A DNA stretch of 42,922 bases from an uncultured Ruminococcus sp. (GCA_902802985.1 CADCOE010000007.1:1-42922), one strand, 5' to 3'; positions 31,809-41,103 are shown, counted from the first letter of the stretch. Numbers and translations: made by a program. The notes: generated by a model not told the origin, from the letters alone.

Positions 31809-33281
31809 TTATGATTTGGTACTTTTACAATCAAGCTCTATCGTAAATGTACTTCCTTTATTTTCCGAACTTTTGACATAACAGTTTCCATTATGAAGCA
31901 TCACTGTTTGTTTGACAATCGCCAGTCCCAATCCTGAAACGCCTTTGCCCTTTCTTTGACGGGAGGTATAATATCTATCCCAGATATGTTCCAGCTCCGC
32001 CGGCGAAATGCCGCTGCCGTAATCCGTCACATCAATACGTGCTTTATGATTTTGTACAGAAAGTGACACCTTGATCTTTCTGCTTTCTCCTGTGTGACGC
32101 ACTGCATTATCCATCAGATTAAATAAAGCTCTTTCCAGACGGCTGCTGTTGCCAAGAACAACCACTTCCTTTGCTGTTTCTCTTTCAATCACGATCCTTT
32201 CGGGTTTATAAAGTACCTCAAAGCTGTCGGTCACTCGGTTGACAATATGACTTAAATCCACTTCTGTGAGTTCTTCGGTATGTTCTTCTGACTGTAACTC
32301 GGAATATTCCAGAATTTCGTTAACCAGTGCTGTCAGACGATCCGCTTCTTTGATGATCACCGCCAGATCTTCCCTGCATTGCTGTTCATCCTCCCACGAA
32401 ATATCCCTTATCATCTCGGCATATCCTTTGATCATTGTCAGCGGCGTTCTCAAGTCGTGCGAAACATTAGCAAGAAGCTCCATTTGAAAATTACCGGATC
32501 GTATCAGTCTCTCTGAAGTTTTATCCAAGGTATGATTTAATTCGTCAAACTCCGAACAAAAGCTCTTGCCAAATTCTGCGGAATAGTCACTTTTTCCTAA
32601 TTTTTTTGCTTTTTCTGAAAGCTGTGCCAAGGGTTTGCCGAATTTACGGGCAATAAACCACGAAAGCACAAAACCTGTCAGCAGCGACAAAACAGTGACC
32701 CATATCAGTTGTACACTAATGATATGAACCGGAGCACCAACCGCATCTAAGGTAGTGCTGATATACAAAACCGCTTTTTCTTCTGTGTTGTAATAGTCGA
32801 TATACGTACCATAAATATACAGGTGATCGGTAACATATTCTGCCGTACCGCTTTCGCTTTCTTTGAGCGTATCAAGAAAAGTACTGTAGATTTCGGGCAG
32901 GGCACGGTAACCGTCCATATGCTTATTTTGGGGCTTATGTTCCTGATCTTTGGTTTCGTCACCGCTGTTTTCCGAACCGAACTGATTATGTATTCCCTTA
33001 AATTCATCGGAACTGTAGATCAGATTGCCGCTCTCATCTGTAATAAATACCAAAATGGAATTATCTCGGGTCAGTTCGTCGATCGTGTCATCAATCGTTT
33101 CACAGCTGCTGTTTTCAATGATAGTTCCGGCAGCCGACTGTGTATTTTTGATCAGCATATCATTATAAAAACTCTGAAGAAACACTGTTTGCAGCAGCCA
33201 CAGCACAATGAAGATCATCGCCGTAAAAAATACAAAGTACATCCATAACTTCAATCGGAACGATTTAGTTTTTATCTTCAA
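31809..33281 (-). CDS. Sensor histidine kinase
   Basis: A membrane sensor: helix 1 (about 12-32), an extracytoplasmic domain of about 150 residues, helix 2 (about 185-210), HAMP (about 205-260), HisKA with the phospho-His in NVSHDLRTPLTMIKGYAE, and a HATPase domain (NLMDNAVRHT; DYGSGISP; GVSGLGLAIVKQ). At 490 aa it is normal. The start is TTG and lies inside the response regulator gene (17-nt overlap), a tight coupling. The extracytoplasmic domain has no family I recognise, so the signal is unknown. The weak GGGCGGGAT site is the best ribosome site. Confidence 0.92.
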   Translation of the reverse strand: MKIKTKSFRLKLWMYFVFFTAMIFIVLWLLQTVFLQSFYNDMLIKNTQSAAGTIIENSSCETIDDTIDELTRDNSILVFITDESGNLIYSSDEFKGIHNQFGSENSGDETKDQEHKPQNKHMDGYRALPEIYSTFLDTLKESESGTAEYVTDHLYIYGTYIDYYNTEEKAVLYISTTLDAVGAPVHIISVQLIWVTVLSLLTGFVLSWFIARKFGKPLAQLSEKAKKLGKSDYSAEFGKSFCSEFDELNHTLDKTSERLIRSGNFQMELLANVSHDLRTPLTMIKGYAEMIRDISWEDEQQCREDLAVIIKEADRLTALVNEILEYSELQSEEHTEELTEVDLSHIVNRVTDSFEVLYKPERIVIERETAKEVVVLGNSSRLERALFNLMDNAVRHTGESRKIKVSLSVQNHKARIDVTDYGSGISPAELEHIWDRYYTSRQRKGKGVSGLGLAIVKQTVMLHNGNCYVKSSENKGSTFTIELDCKSTKS

Positions 33282-33942
33282 ATTTATATCCCGCCCCTCT
33301 TATCGTGTGAATATGATCACGGTATTTGCCAAGTTTGTTCCTGAGAAGTTTCATCTGCCAATCCACCGTTCTGTCATCACCAAAGTAATCATAACCCCAT
33401 ACCTCATTGAGTATTTTATCTCTGGACAACACGATCCCTTTATTTTTGACAAGATACAGCAAGATACCGTATTCTTTGGCAGTCAACTCGGTTCTGATAC
33501 CGTCAACATAAACATTGTGACCTAATGTGTCGATTTCTATTCCATCCGTTTTCAGTCTTTCCTTCGGCTTGGGAACAGCCGTACTGTGGCGTTTGATAAT
33601 GACCTTAATTCTTGCCATCAACTCCTTTGGGGAAAACGGCTTGGTAACATAATCGTCCACTCCCACTTCAAAGCCAAAAAGCTTATCATATTCCGTTCCT
33701 CTTGCCGACAGCATCAGTACGGGAATATCTTTCATTTCCCGTATTTTTTTACAGGCAGTAAAACCGTCTGTGTCGGGCATCATTACATCCATCACAATAA
33801 TATCAAAGTCCTCTTTCCGACACGCCTCAATCGCCTGTCCTCCGTCACTCACACTGGTCACTTCAAAGCCTTCCCGACAGGCATATCTTTCTATCAGGCG
33901 GGCAATATCAGGCTCATCATCTGCAATCAGTATTTTTGGCAT
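33265..33942 (-). CDS. OmpR/PhoB-family response regulator
   Basis: A receiver domain (about 1-120) with acidic pocket ADDEPD, phospho-acceptor Asp in IIVMDVMMPDTDG, and Lys in VTKPFSP, followed by an OmpR-type winged helix (about 130-225; RTVDWQMKLLRNKLG). At 225 aa it is of normal length. The start was set to the ATG after GAGGTG; the open frame extends 15 codons further upstream without support. It is followed by its kinase. The likely target is the lipoprotein gene at 34139-35437, because 11-bp-spaced repeats sit at that promoter. Confidence 0.93.
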   Translation of the reverse strand: MPKILIADDEPDIARLIERYACREGFEVTSVSDGGQAIEACRKEDFDIIVMDVMMPDTDGFTACKKIREMKDIPVLMLSARGTEYDKLFGFEVGVDDYVTKPFSPKELMARIKVIIKRHSTAVPKPKERLKTDGIEIDTLGHNVYVDGIRTELTAKEYGILLYLVKNKGIVLSRDKILNEVWGYDYFGDDRTVDWQMKLLRNKLGKYRDHIHTIRGAGYKFEDKN

Positions 33943-33978
33943 ACAAAGCACCTCTTTCTGTATTTTTGATACAATATC

Positions 33979-33984
33979 ATTATA
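33979..33984 (-). promoter_or_regulatory. -10 element of the response regulator operon
   Basis: Perfect TATAAT on the minus strand, about 35 nt before the start codon. The position where a -35 belongs is inside the loop of the upstream terminator (weak TATGAA), so the hairpin and promoter share sequence. Confidence 0.5.
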
Positions 33985-33987
33985 CAC

Positions 33988-34028
33988 AAAAACCGAAACT
34001 TTTCATAGTGTGGAAAGTTTCGGTTTTT
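33988..34028. terminator. 15-bp-stem bidirectional terminator
   Basis: AAAAACCGAAACTTT and AAAGTTTCGGTTTTT form a perfect 15-bp stem with an 11-nt loop. It ends the lipoprotein transcript before the response regulator gene. Confidence 0.92.
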
Positions 34029-34053
34029 GTTTTTTTGTATGTGCCTGCTGATC

Positions 34054-34079
34054 GTCAAAAAGCTTGATTGTCAAAAAGC
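34054..34079. repeat. short direct repeat in the lipoprotein 3' region
   Basis: GTCAAAAAGC occurs twice with a 6-nt gap. CTTGAT / ATCAAG around the second copy gives a weak inverted repeat. No function is apparent. Confidence 0.35.
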
Positions 34080-34138
34080 GTTGATCAAGTCAGAGGAAGT
34101 TTCGGTGAGGTAATTGCTGCGGCATTGACAGTGTAGTG

Positions 34139-35437
34139 TTATCTTCCCATTCTGTTGCCGCCCATATTGCCCATTCTGCCCATTCCGCCGCCCATCATCG
34201 ACTGCGGAATAGAGTCAACCTGAGAACCGTTAATAATAATGGTACCGCCGTTGTATTCTGCTGTGCCGTCATAATCAAAGGAGGACACTTGTGCGGTAAT
34301 GTCAATCGTGCCGCCGTTAACATAAATATTGCCGTTGGCATCTACTGCATCTGTGTCGCCCTGTCCCATTACGATAGTGGTAGTACCGCCGTTAAACTCG
34401 ATAGTCGGAGTGGAGTAAGAGCTGCTCTTTTGAGAGGCGTTGATACCGTCATCAGAAGCGGTGATCTGAATGGTTCCGTCATTGATCTGAACATAGGTGG
34501 CTTCTATACCCTCGGCTGCCTGCAGTGTAAAGCTGCCGCCGTCTATCTGAACAATAGTGGTACCCTGAACAGCGTCACTTGCTGCGGTAATGTTGAAGGT
34601 GCCGTTATAAATATAGATCCAGCCTTTGGTGTCATCCTCGCTGTTTTCACTGTGTAAGCCGTCTTTCGAGGAAGTAATTTCAAAAGTACCGTCATAAATG
34701 GCAATGGAGTCGTTGGCCTCTATGCTGTCCAATGCACTGGTAATGTGATAAGTACCGCCTGTCACCTTAATATCGTCTTTTCCTGAAATGCCATTGCCGT
34801 TTTCGGAGGAAATGGTCAGGGTGCCGGTACCGTTGAATACAAGATCATCTTTAGAATAAATAACTGCATCGGTGTTGGTATCGCCATCTGAGGTAAATGT
34901 ACCTGTAACAGAAAGTGTATTTTCACTATCAGTCGTTGTGATAAAGCATTTGTCTGCCGATACCACATAAACAACGGGGAAGCTGTCATTGGTAATATTA
35001 ACGCCATCCAATACTAACTGTACCTTGGCTTCTTTGTCTGCCTCTACCTTGATGGTGAAGTTTTTAGCACTTCCTGTAATAACATACACTCCCTCCTCGG
35101 TAATGGTTTCTGTTTTGCCGTCAGCTGCGGTAATGGTTTTAGCATCGGAAACATCGGGAGATTGTTCCAGGTCACGCTTGCTGAATAAATCGGTTGTGTC
35201 AATTTTTCCTGTTGTGTTGGCGGTATATTCAGCAGCGGCATCTGTCTGCTGTGTGCTTGCTGCCACTGTGGCTGCTGTGTCGGATGTACTCTCAACAGTT
35301 TCATTGTCTGTCTGTGTGCTTGCCGTGTAGGTGGTGGAAGAAGCAGTATCTGATACAGTGTTATCGGATACGCTGCACGCTGCCATAGAACCTACCATAA
35401 ATGCTGCTACCATAATTGCTGTTAATTTCTTTTTCAT
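34139..35437 (-). CDS. Cthe_2159-like beta-helix lipoprotein (carbohydrate-binding domain family)
   Basis: A secreted lipoprotein with lipobox A-A-C (C21) after a short signal. A Ser/Thr-rich spacer (about 25-80) follows, then a right-handed beta-helix domain (about 90-410) with repeating IDGGSF / VNGGTI / YNGGTI turns, each with G-G or N-G-T. This is the pattern of the Cthe_2159 (PF14262) family, whose founding member binds cellulose and pectin-type sugars. The protein ends in a Gly/Met-rich tail (MMGGGMGRMGNMGG). At 432 aa it is normal. Its promoter carries four 11-bp-spaced repeats, and a two-component system lies downstream, suggesting induced expression. The role in this organism is unknown. 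Confidence 0.82.
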   Translation of the reverse strand: MKKKLTAIMVAAFMVGSMAACSVSDNTVSDTASSTTYTASTQTDNETVESTSDTAATVAASTQQTDAAAEYTANTTGKIDTTDLFSKRDLEQSPDVSDAKTITAADGKTETITEEGVYVITGSAKNFTIKVEADKEAKVQLVLDGVNITNDSFPVVYVVSADKCFITTTDSENTLSVTGTFTSDGDTNTDAVIYSKDDLVFNGTGTLTISSENGNGISGKDDIKVTGGTYHITSALDSIEANDSIAIYDGTFEITSSKDGLHSENSEDDTKGWIYIYNGTFNITAASDAVQGTTIVQIDGGSFTLQAAEGIEATYVQINDGTIQITASDDGINASQKSSSYSTPTIEFNGGTTTIVMGQGDTDAVDANGNIYVNGGTIDITAQVSSFDYDGTAEYNGGTIIINGSQVDSIPQSMMGGGMGRMGNMGGNRMGR

Positions 35438-35485
35438 ATTGATAACCTCCTTGAGTTTTGGGTTTTGGTTGTTTGTTATGTCTGT

Positions 35486-35514
35486 ATTATAAAGCCGTTG
35501 TTTGGAAGCAGTAA
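35486..35514 (-). promoter_or_regulatory. promoter of the Cthe_2159-like gene
   Basis: Minus strand: TTACTG, 17-nt spacer, perfect TATAAT, about 50 nt before the ATG. The weak -35 fits an activator-dependent promoter. Confidence 0.6.
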
Positions 35515-35542
35515 GGAATTAATTTGGAATTTGTGTGGAATT
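35504..35542 (-). promoter_or_regulatory. probable response regulator operator: four hexamers at 11-bp spacing
   Basis: On the minus strand AATTCC occurs three times (35537-35542, 35526-35531, 35515-35520) and a fourth, GCTTCC, at 35504-35509 overlaps the -35. Each start is exactly 11 bp from the next, one helical turn, as for tandem OmpR/PhoB-type subunits. The regulator at 33265-33942 is the obvious candidate. Confidence 0.6.
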
Positions 35543-35554
35543 TTCCAAAAATAT

Positions 35555-37339
35555 TCAATGCACAGAAACAGGCATATTGCCTGTGGAGATATTCTCACCT
35601 GAATGATACAGACGGCAGTAAAAGCCACCCTTACTCAAGAGTTCATCGTGGCTGCCCTGCTCAATAATATTGCCGTCTTTCATCACAAGAATAACATCGG
35701 CTTCTCTGACAGTAGACAAACGGTGAGCAACGATAAAGCTTGTTCTGCCCTGCATCATTTGACGGAACGCTTCCTGTATTTTTAACTCGGTTCGGGTATC
35801 AATACTGCTGGTGGCTTCATCGAGTATCAATATCGGCGGTGAACATAGCATCACTCGGGCAATACACAGCAGTTGTCGCTGTCCCTGCGATAAATTAGCT
35901 CCCTGCTCGGTCACAATGGTATCATAACCATTCGGCAGCCGTTCAATAAATGTATCAATATGTGCTTCTTTTGCCGCTGCTTTGACTTCATCAAGAGAGG
36001 CATCGGGTTTTCCATAGGCAATATTATCCCGAATGGACGCATTGCACAGCCAGCTATCCTGTAACACCATTCCATACAGCGAACGAAGAGAATTCCGCTT
36101 AATCTGATATATGCTGGTTCCATCAATTTTAATATCGCCGCTGTTAACATCATAAAAACGCATCAGCAGATTGATCAGTGTGGTTTTACCGCATCCTGTC
36201 GGACCTACAATGGCAATATGCTGACCCGGTTTGACGTGCAGATTAAAATTGGTGATGAGCTTTTTTGGGGGCGTATAGGAAAAATTGATATTTTCGATGT
36301 CGATCTGCCCTTTGCAGCTGTTCATTTCTACAGACTCCTGACCGTCAGGCTGCTGCGGCTTCTCGTCAAGCAGAGAAAATACTCTGTCTGCTCCTGCCAA
36401 TGCCGATTGCAGCTGTGGAATGACACCCGTTACTTCATTAAACGGTTTGGTATATTGATTGGCATACGTCAGAAATACTGAGATCTGACCAACTGTTATC
36501 GTTCCGCTGATGGCACTGATCGATCCAACAATACATACTGCTGCTGTCACAATTCCATTGACAAAACGAGTGCTTGGGTTGGCAAGTGAAGAGTAAAACT
36601 GAGATTTTTGACCACAAGCACACAGACGGGCGTTGATTTCTTCAAAATGATGCTGTGATGTTTCCTCATAGCCAAAAGCTCTGACTATTTTTTGATTGCC
36701 AATATATTCTTCTACATAGGAGCTGATCTCGCCTTGGGTTTTTGACTGTTCACGGAACATCTTTTGTGATAATCGGGTGATAAACGCCGCCGCAAACATC
36801 GACAGCGGTGTAATAACAACAACAACCAACGCAATGTACACATTAATCAACAGCATAAAGCCCAGCGTACATAATATCATTACTAATCCCGAAAACAACT
36901 GTGTAATGCCCTGCTGCAAACCATCTCCCACTGCATCGGCATCGTTGACCATACGACTGATTAAGTCACCGTGAGGGTGTCCGTCAATGTACCGCAGCGG
37001 TACGGCATTGAACTTACGGAAAATTTCCTTGCGTATATCACGCACCGTAAAATAACTCACACTGTTAACACACAAACCCATCAGCCATTGAAAAATGGCA
37101 CACGCAAAAACGGTGACACCTATCATTAATGACAACTGTGCCACTGCTGAAAAATCAACATTTTTTTCTTCAATGATATGATCAATAGCATAACCGATTA
37201 GTATGGGGGCCGTAAGATTAAGGGCCACATAACATACGGCAAATATCATCGCCCCGATCAGCTGAGGTCGGTACGGCGAAACGTAATGCAATATTCTTTT
37301 GACGGTAGATTGATCAGTGGATTTTGCCTGATTGCTCAT
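35555..37339 (-). CDS. ABC exporter, half-transporter with intact ATP site (heterodimer subunit 2)
   Basis: A six-helix type IV exporter domain (about 20-310) followed by the nucleotide-binding domain. Walker A is GPTGCGKTT, the signature is NLSQGQRQ (Q in place of the second G), Walker B LILDEATSSID has the catalytic Glu, and the H-loop His is in VAHRLSTV. At 594 aa it is normal. Its start overlaps the stop of the neighbour by 4 nt; the pair forms a BmrCD/TM287-288-like heterodimer, with a drug, lipid or peptide substrate that is not evident. Confidence 0.92.
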   Translation of the reverse strand: MSNQAKSTDQSTVKRILHYVSPYRPQLIGAMIFAVCYVALNLTAPILIGYAIDHIIEEKNVDFSAVAQLSLMIGVTVFACAIFQWLMGLCVNSVSYFTVRDIRKEIFRKFNAVPLRYIDGHPHGDLISRMVNDADAVGDGLQQGITQLFSGLVMILCTLGFMLLINVYIALVVVVITPLSMFAAAFITRLSQKMFREQSKTQGEISSYVEEYIGNQKIVRAFGYEETSQHHFEEINARLCACGQKSQFYSSLANPSTRFVNGIVTAAVCIVGSISAISGTITVGQISVFLTYANQYTKPFNEVTGVIPQLQSALAGADRVFSLLDEKPQQPDGQESVEMNSCKGQIDIENINFSYTPPKKLITNFNLHVKPGQHIAIVGPTGCGKTTLINLLMRFYDVNSGDIKIDGTSIYQIKRNSLRSLYGMVLQDSWLCNASIRDNIAYGKPDASLDEVKAAAKEAHIDTFIERLPNGYDTIVTEQGANLSQGQRQLLCIARVMLCSPPILILDEATSSIDTRTELKIQEAFRQMMQGRTSFIVAHRLSTVREADVILVMKDGNIIEQGSHDELLSKGGFYCRLYHSGENISTGNMPVSVH

Positions 37340-39069
37340 CGGTTTCTAACCTCCTCCTCTTTCAGCTGTGAAAGGCATATTTCCCTGTAAACATCACAGT
37401 GGTCAAAAAGCTCGTTATGTGTTCCGGTCCCAACGAGCTTTCCTTTGTCAAGAACAAAAATTTTATCAGCATAACGAATAGTACCCACTCGCTGCGATAC
37501 CATAATGACGGTCATATTGCGGGTTTGTTGAGACAATGCCTTACGCAGTGCTGCGTCAGTGGCAAGGTCAAGGGCACTGGCACTGTCATCCAATATTAAT
37601 ATTTCGGGATTGGACACTAACGCTCTGGCAATGGTTAGACGCTGACGCTGACCACCGGAAAAGTTTTTGCCGCCTGCCGCTGCCAGTGAGTCCAGCTGTT
37701 CGGGAAGCTGGGATACAAATTCATAGGATTGCGAAATTTGCAGTGCTTTGATCATTTCTTTATCGGTGGCATTTTTTTTGCCCCAACGCATATTTTCTCT
37801 GATGGTACCGGCAAATAATACGGCTGTCTGCGGCACGACACCGATTTTCCCTCTAAGCTGAGCAAAAGGATAATCCCTGACATTATTTCCGTTCACAAAA
37901 ACTTCGCCCTTTGAAGTATCGTAAAATCTGGGAATAAGATTAACCAGTGTCGATTTACCGGAGCCTGTACCGCCGATGATGCCGACAGAAGCTCCTTTGG
38001 GAACAGTAAAGCTGATGTCCTTAAGAGCATATCCGTTATCGGCGTAACCAAAAGAAACATTGCGAAACTCAACCGCCGGTGCATTCCGATCAACGGAAAT
38101 AGGCTTGCTGTTTTTTTCAACTACTGAGGGTCGGGTATCGAATATTTCGTTGACTCTTGCCGCAGAGGCAAATGCTTTTGTGAAAATTACCGCCAGATTG
38201 GATACAACAATCATAGCCAGCAGTATCTGTGTCATATAGTTAACAAGAGCAATGATCTGTCCCGGCAGCAGATAGCCGCCGAACACGAATTGGGCGCCGA
38301 ACCAGACGATCGCAACAATGGCTGCCTGTGCGATCACATAGGTGAGCGGATTGAGCAATGCAGATATTCTGCCTACGGTGACGGCAGCAGCAGCAAGTTC
38401 ATCATTTTTTTGATCAAATCTTGCCTCATCGCTTTCCTGCTTGGAAAAAGCACGAACCACACGGTTTCCCGAAAGATTTTCACGGGAGATCAGTGATACT
38501 TTATCAAGTTTTTGCTGAATGGTTTTATAAAACGGAACAGATTGATGCATAACGAGTGCCAGTACTAATGCGATCAGCGGAGATGCCGCTAAAAATATCA
38601 ATGACATTTTCAGGTCAATGGTCATTGCCATTACCAACGCACCCACAACCAAAAACGGTGCTCTTATCACAAGTCGTATCAGCATTGCTACAGCAAGCTG
38701 AAGCTGGTTAATATCATTGGTGATGCGTGTAATCAGCGATGGTGTACCAAATCGATCCAGTTCGCTGTGTGACAGTGTATTGATATGATGGAACATAGCA
38801 TTACGCACCTGTGTGCCAAATCCCTGTGAGGCAATAGAAGCAGATTTCTGGCATACCAAGGCAAAACACAAACCAAGTGCCCCCAACAGTATCATCCATC
38901 CTCCACGACTCAGCACATACCCCACATCGTGATTGGCTACACCGTTATCGATAATATCCGCTGTGATCAGCGGCACAAACAGCTCGAATATTGCCTCTAT
39001 CAATTTACACAACGGCCCTATAGTAAGCTGCAGCTTATACTTTTTTAAAAATCTTCTTAATTGAAACAT
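37336..39069 (-). CDS. ABC exporter, half-transporter with degenerate ATP site (heterodimer subunit 1)
   Basis: The N-terminal membrane domain (about 12-300) leads to an ATP-binding domain with Walker A GGTGSGKST and signature NFSGGQRQ. Walker B is LILDDSASALD, with Asp where the catalytic Glu is expected, and the switch His is replaced by Gln (VSQRVGT). These changes mark the degenerate site common in heterodimeric exporters. At 577 aa it is normal. It is the first gene of the pair, with GAGGT 9 nt before the ATG. Confidence 0.92.
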   Translation of the reverse strand: MFQLRRFLKKYKLQLTIGPLCKLIEAIFELFVPLITADIIDNGVANHDVGYVLSRGGWMILLGALGLCFALVCQKSASIASQGFGTQVRNAMFHHINTLSHSELDRFGTPSLITRITNDINQLQLAVAMLIRLVIRAPFLVVGALVMAMTIDLKMSLIFLAASPLIALVLALVMHQSVPFYKTIQQKLDKVSLISRENLSGNRVVRAFSKQESDEARFDQKNDELAAAAVTVGRISALLNPLTYVIAQAAIVAIVWFGAQFVFGGYLLPGQIIALVNYMTQILLAMIVVSNLAVIFTKAFASAARVNEIFDTRPSVVEKNSKPISVDRNAPAVEFRNVSFGYADNGYALKDISFTVPKGASVGIIGGTGSGKSTLVNLIPRFYDTSKGEVFVNGNNVRDYPFAQLRGKIGVVPQTAVLFAGTIRENMRWGKKNATDKEMIKALQISQSYEFVSQLPEQLDSLAAAGGKNFSGGQRQRLTIARALVSNPEILILDDSASALDLATDAALRKALSQQTRNMTVIMVSQRVGTIRYADKIFVLDKGKLVGTGTHNELFDHCDVYREICLSQLKEEEVRNR

Positions 39070-39088
39070 AATTCATTTACCTCTGCAC

Positions 39089-39117
39089 ACATTATCGCAC
39101 ACATATGATACAGTCAA
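39089..39117 (-). promoter_or_regulatory. promoter of the ABC exporter pair
   Basis: Minus strand: TTGACT, 17-nt spacer, TAATGT (GATAAT is in an alternative register). It lies about 20 nt before the start codon, so the leader is short. Confidence 0.5.
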
Positions 39118-39257
39118 CACAACCATTCAAATGTACGAATATTCCGGATATATTTTATTTTATTCTACATTTTCCTTAAAGAATTGTCAACTTAAGTATT
39201 AATACCGCTCATATAATGATTTTGTCATACAAAAAGACAAGAAAATGAGGTGATTAC

Positions 39258-40739
39258 TTGAAGAAACGATTGTTTATGAAAAATGGCGCTATAATGGCTG
39301 CGACCGCCTTATTAATAAGGATTATCGCTATGTTTTCGGGAATATATCTTTCCGACACCATCGGAAGTGAGGGAATGGGATTATACAGACTCATATTAAG
39401 TGTTTATTTTTTCTTTGCGTCTGCCGTGAGTACGGGGTTCTCTCTCACTACTACTCGCTTGGTAACGGATTTCCTTTCTCTGGGGAACAAGGCTCAAGCG
39501 AAATTTGCTGCCGAAAAATGTATGTTGATCGCTGCCGCAGCAGGTATGATGACCGGAATATTAATGTTTTTGTCGGCAGATTACGTTGGAATACATTTCT
39601 TGGATGATACAAGAACGGTACAGGCAATGAAAATATTATCACTGAGTCTGCCGTTTATGGCTTTTTCCGCCTGTGTCAGGGGTTATTTTACTGCTCGCCG
39701 AAAAACACTGCAAGGCTCGGGAGAACAGCTTTTGGAGCAAGTGATTGAAATAGCCGTTTTTGTAGTAATAATGAACGTATTCAGACCGGACAGTTTATCT
39801 GCCGCCTGCAATGCTGCCGTTATCGGAACTGTCAGTGCGGAATTGCTTTCGTTTTTCTATGCACTGGCACTGTATGTCGTGGACGTCAGACAACTTGCTG
39901 CAAAATCGGAGCATATCGGCGGTTTGTACAGAAAAATGATGCCTGTTGCCCTGCCTGTCAGTGCCAATTCGTGTTTAAGAAGTGGTCTTTCTGCGATAGA
40001 GAATATGTTGATCCCCTTCGGGCTGAAACGCTGCGGTTCCAATTCTTCCGATGCACTCTCTCAATATGGTACGCTCAGTGGTATGACAATGCCTGTACTG
40101 ACTTTTCCTGCCGTGCTGATACTGCCCTTTTCAATGCTGATCATCCCCGAAATGGCAGAGGCCAACATACGGAAGCACCAGAAAAGTATCGGTCATATGA
40201 CGGCTAAAATGCTCGACTTCACTATGCTTTATTCTATCCCGATCACTGTGGTATTTTTGTTTTTTGGTGTGCCGCTGTGCTCGCTGCTCTATCACAGCGA
40301 AAACGCCGGAAAGTTTCTGGTAATGCTTGCTCCTGTCATTCCGCTGATGTATTTGGATTCGGTAGCTGACGGCATTTTAAAGGGGCTTGATAAACAGACC
40401 AGTTACCTGATCTTTAACTTTATTGATTCCGTTGTACGGGTGGTTCTGACATATCTCTTTGTACCGATATATGGAATGATCGGGGTCGTCGGTGTAATCA
40501 TCATTTCGGAATTGCTCAACACGACGATGAGTGTATGGAAGTTAATCAGCGTTACCAAAATTAAAATGAATATTCTGCAAAGTATGATAATTCCGTGTGT
40601 ATGTATTCTTACTCCCTGTTTAATCTGTCGGCTTCTGCCGCAAACAGGAAGTGCCGTTTTTGATGTTATTTTCAAGATCACAGGCTGTACGTTGATTTAT
40701 GCCGTCACGGTATCAGCCGCAAGAAAAAAGCCGTTCTGA
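39258..40739 (+). CDS. SpoVB-like polysaccharide/lipid flippase (MOP superfamily)
   Basis: A polytopic membrane protein of 493 aa with about 14 helices. The N-terminal pattern (NGAIMAATALLIRI...GSEGMGLYRL) and the internal ENMLIPFGLKRCG...ALSQYG stretch are characteristic of SpoVB/YtgP-type MATE-like flippases of Firmicutes, which are thought to move lipid-linked precursors across the membrane, e.g. for spore cortex. The start is TTG, 5 nt after GAGGTGAT; the nearest ATG is six codons in. The upstream TATAAT at 39212 has no convincing -35. It is not clear whether it is the true SpoVB or a paralogue. Confidence 0.85.
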   Translation: MKKRLFMKNGAIMAATALLIRIIAMFSGIYLSDTIGSEGMGLYRLILSVYFFFASAVSTGFSLTTTRLVTDFLSLGNKAQAKFAAEKCMLIAAAAGMMTGILMFLSADYVGIHFLDDTRTVQAMKILSLSLPFMAFSACVRGYFTARRKTLQGSGEQLLEQVIEIAVFVVIMNVFRPDSLSAACNAAVIGTVSAELLSFFYALALYVVDVRQLAAKSEHIGGLYRKMMPVALPVSANSCLRSGLSAIENMLIPFGLKRCGSNSSDALSQYGTLSGMTMPVLTFPAVLILPFSMLIIPEMAEANIRKHQKSIGHMTAKMLDFTMLYSIPITVVFLFFGVPLCSLLYHSENAGKFLVMLAPVIPLMYLDSVADGILKGLDKQTSYLIFNFIDSVVRVVLTYLFVPIYGMIGVVGVIIISELLNTTMSVWKLISVTKIKMNILQSMIIPCVCILTPCLICRLLPQTGSAVFDVIFKITGCTLIYAVTVSAARKKPF

Positions 40740-40763
40740 GAATATATCTCGGAACGGTTTTTT
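40724..40763. terminator. convergent terminator of the flippase and LysM genes
   Basis: CCGTTCTGAGA pairs with TCTCGGAACGG (one T-G wobble) with a short loop; flanking A and T runs serve both directions. It overlaps the stop codon of the flippase gene. Confidence 0.9.
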
Positions 40764-40788
40764 AGATTGATATAGAAGCCTGACAGAT

Positions 40789-41103
40789 TTATTGTATCCT
40801 CAGCACCTGACCGGGATAGATCAGGTCGGGATGAGTCAATCGGTTCAGATTGATAAGGTCGGTCACGCTGACCCCGTAATTTCTTGCAATTTTATAAAGA
40901 GTATCGCCGCTTTGAACGGTGTATTCATCCGTTTCATCATCAGGAACTCTTGTCACAGGTATTCTCAATACCTGGTCGGCATAGATAACATCGGGGTCGG
41001 CAATGCCATTATAGCGAGCAATATTGTTAACGGTCGTCTGAAACCTTTGGGCAATGGAATAAAGAGTGTCACCGTCCTGAACGGTGTAAAGAATTGTATC
41101 CAT
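40789..41103 (-). CDS. Small two-LysM protein
   Basis: A 104-aa protein made of two LysM modules (about 4-50 and 58-104), each with Y-T-V-Q-x-G-D-T-L-Y-x-I-A and ending in VLRI. LysM modules bind N-acetylglucosamine in peptidoglycan or spore cortex. There is no signal peptide or enzyme domain. Such stand-alone short LysM proteins occur in spore-formers (SafA-like in type) but the role here is unknown. The start was set at the ATG five codons inward, 8 nt after GGAGG. Confidence 0.88.
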   Translation of the reverse strand: MDTILYTVQDGDTLYSIAQRFQTTVNNIARYNGIADPDVIYADQVLRIPVTRVPDDETDEYTVQSGDTLYKIARNYGVSVTDLINLNRLTHPDLIYPGQVLRIQ

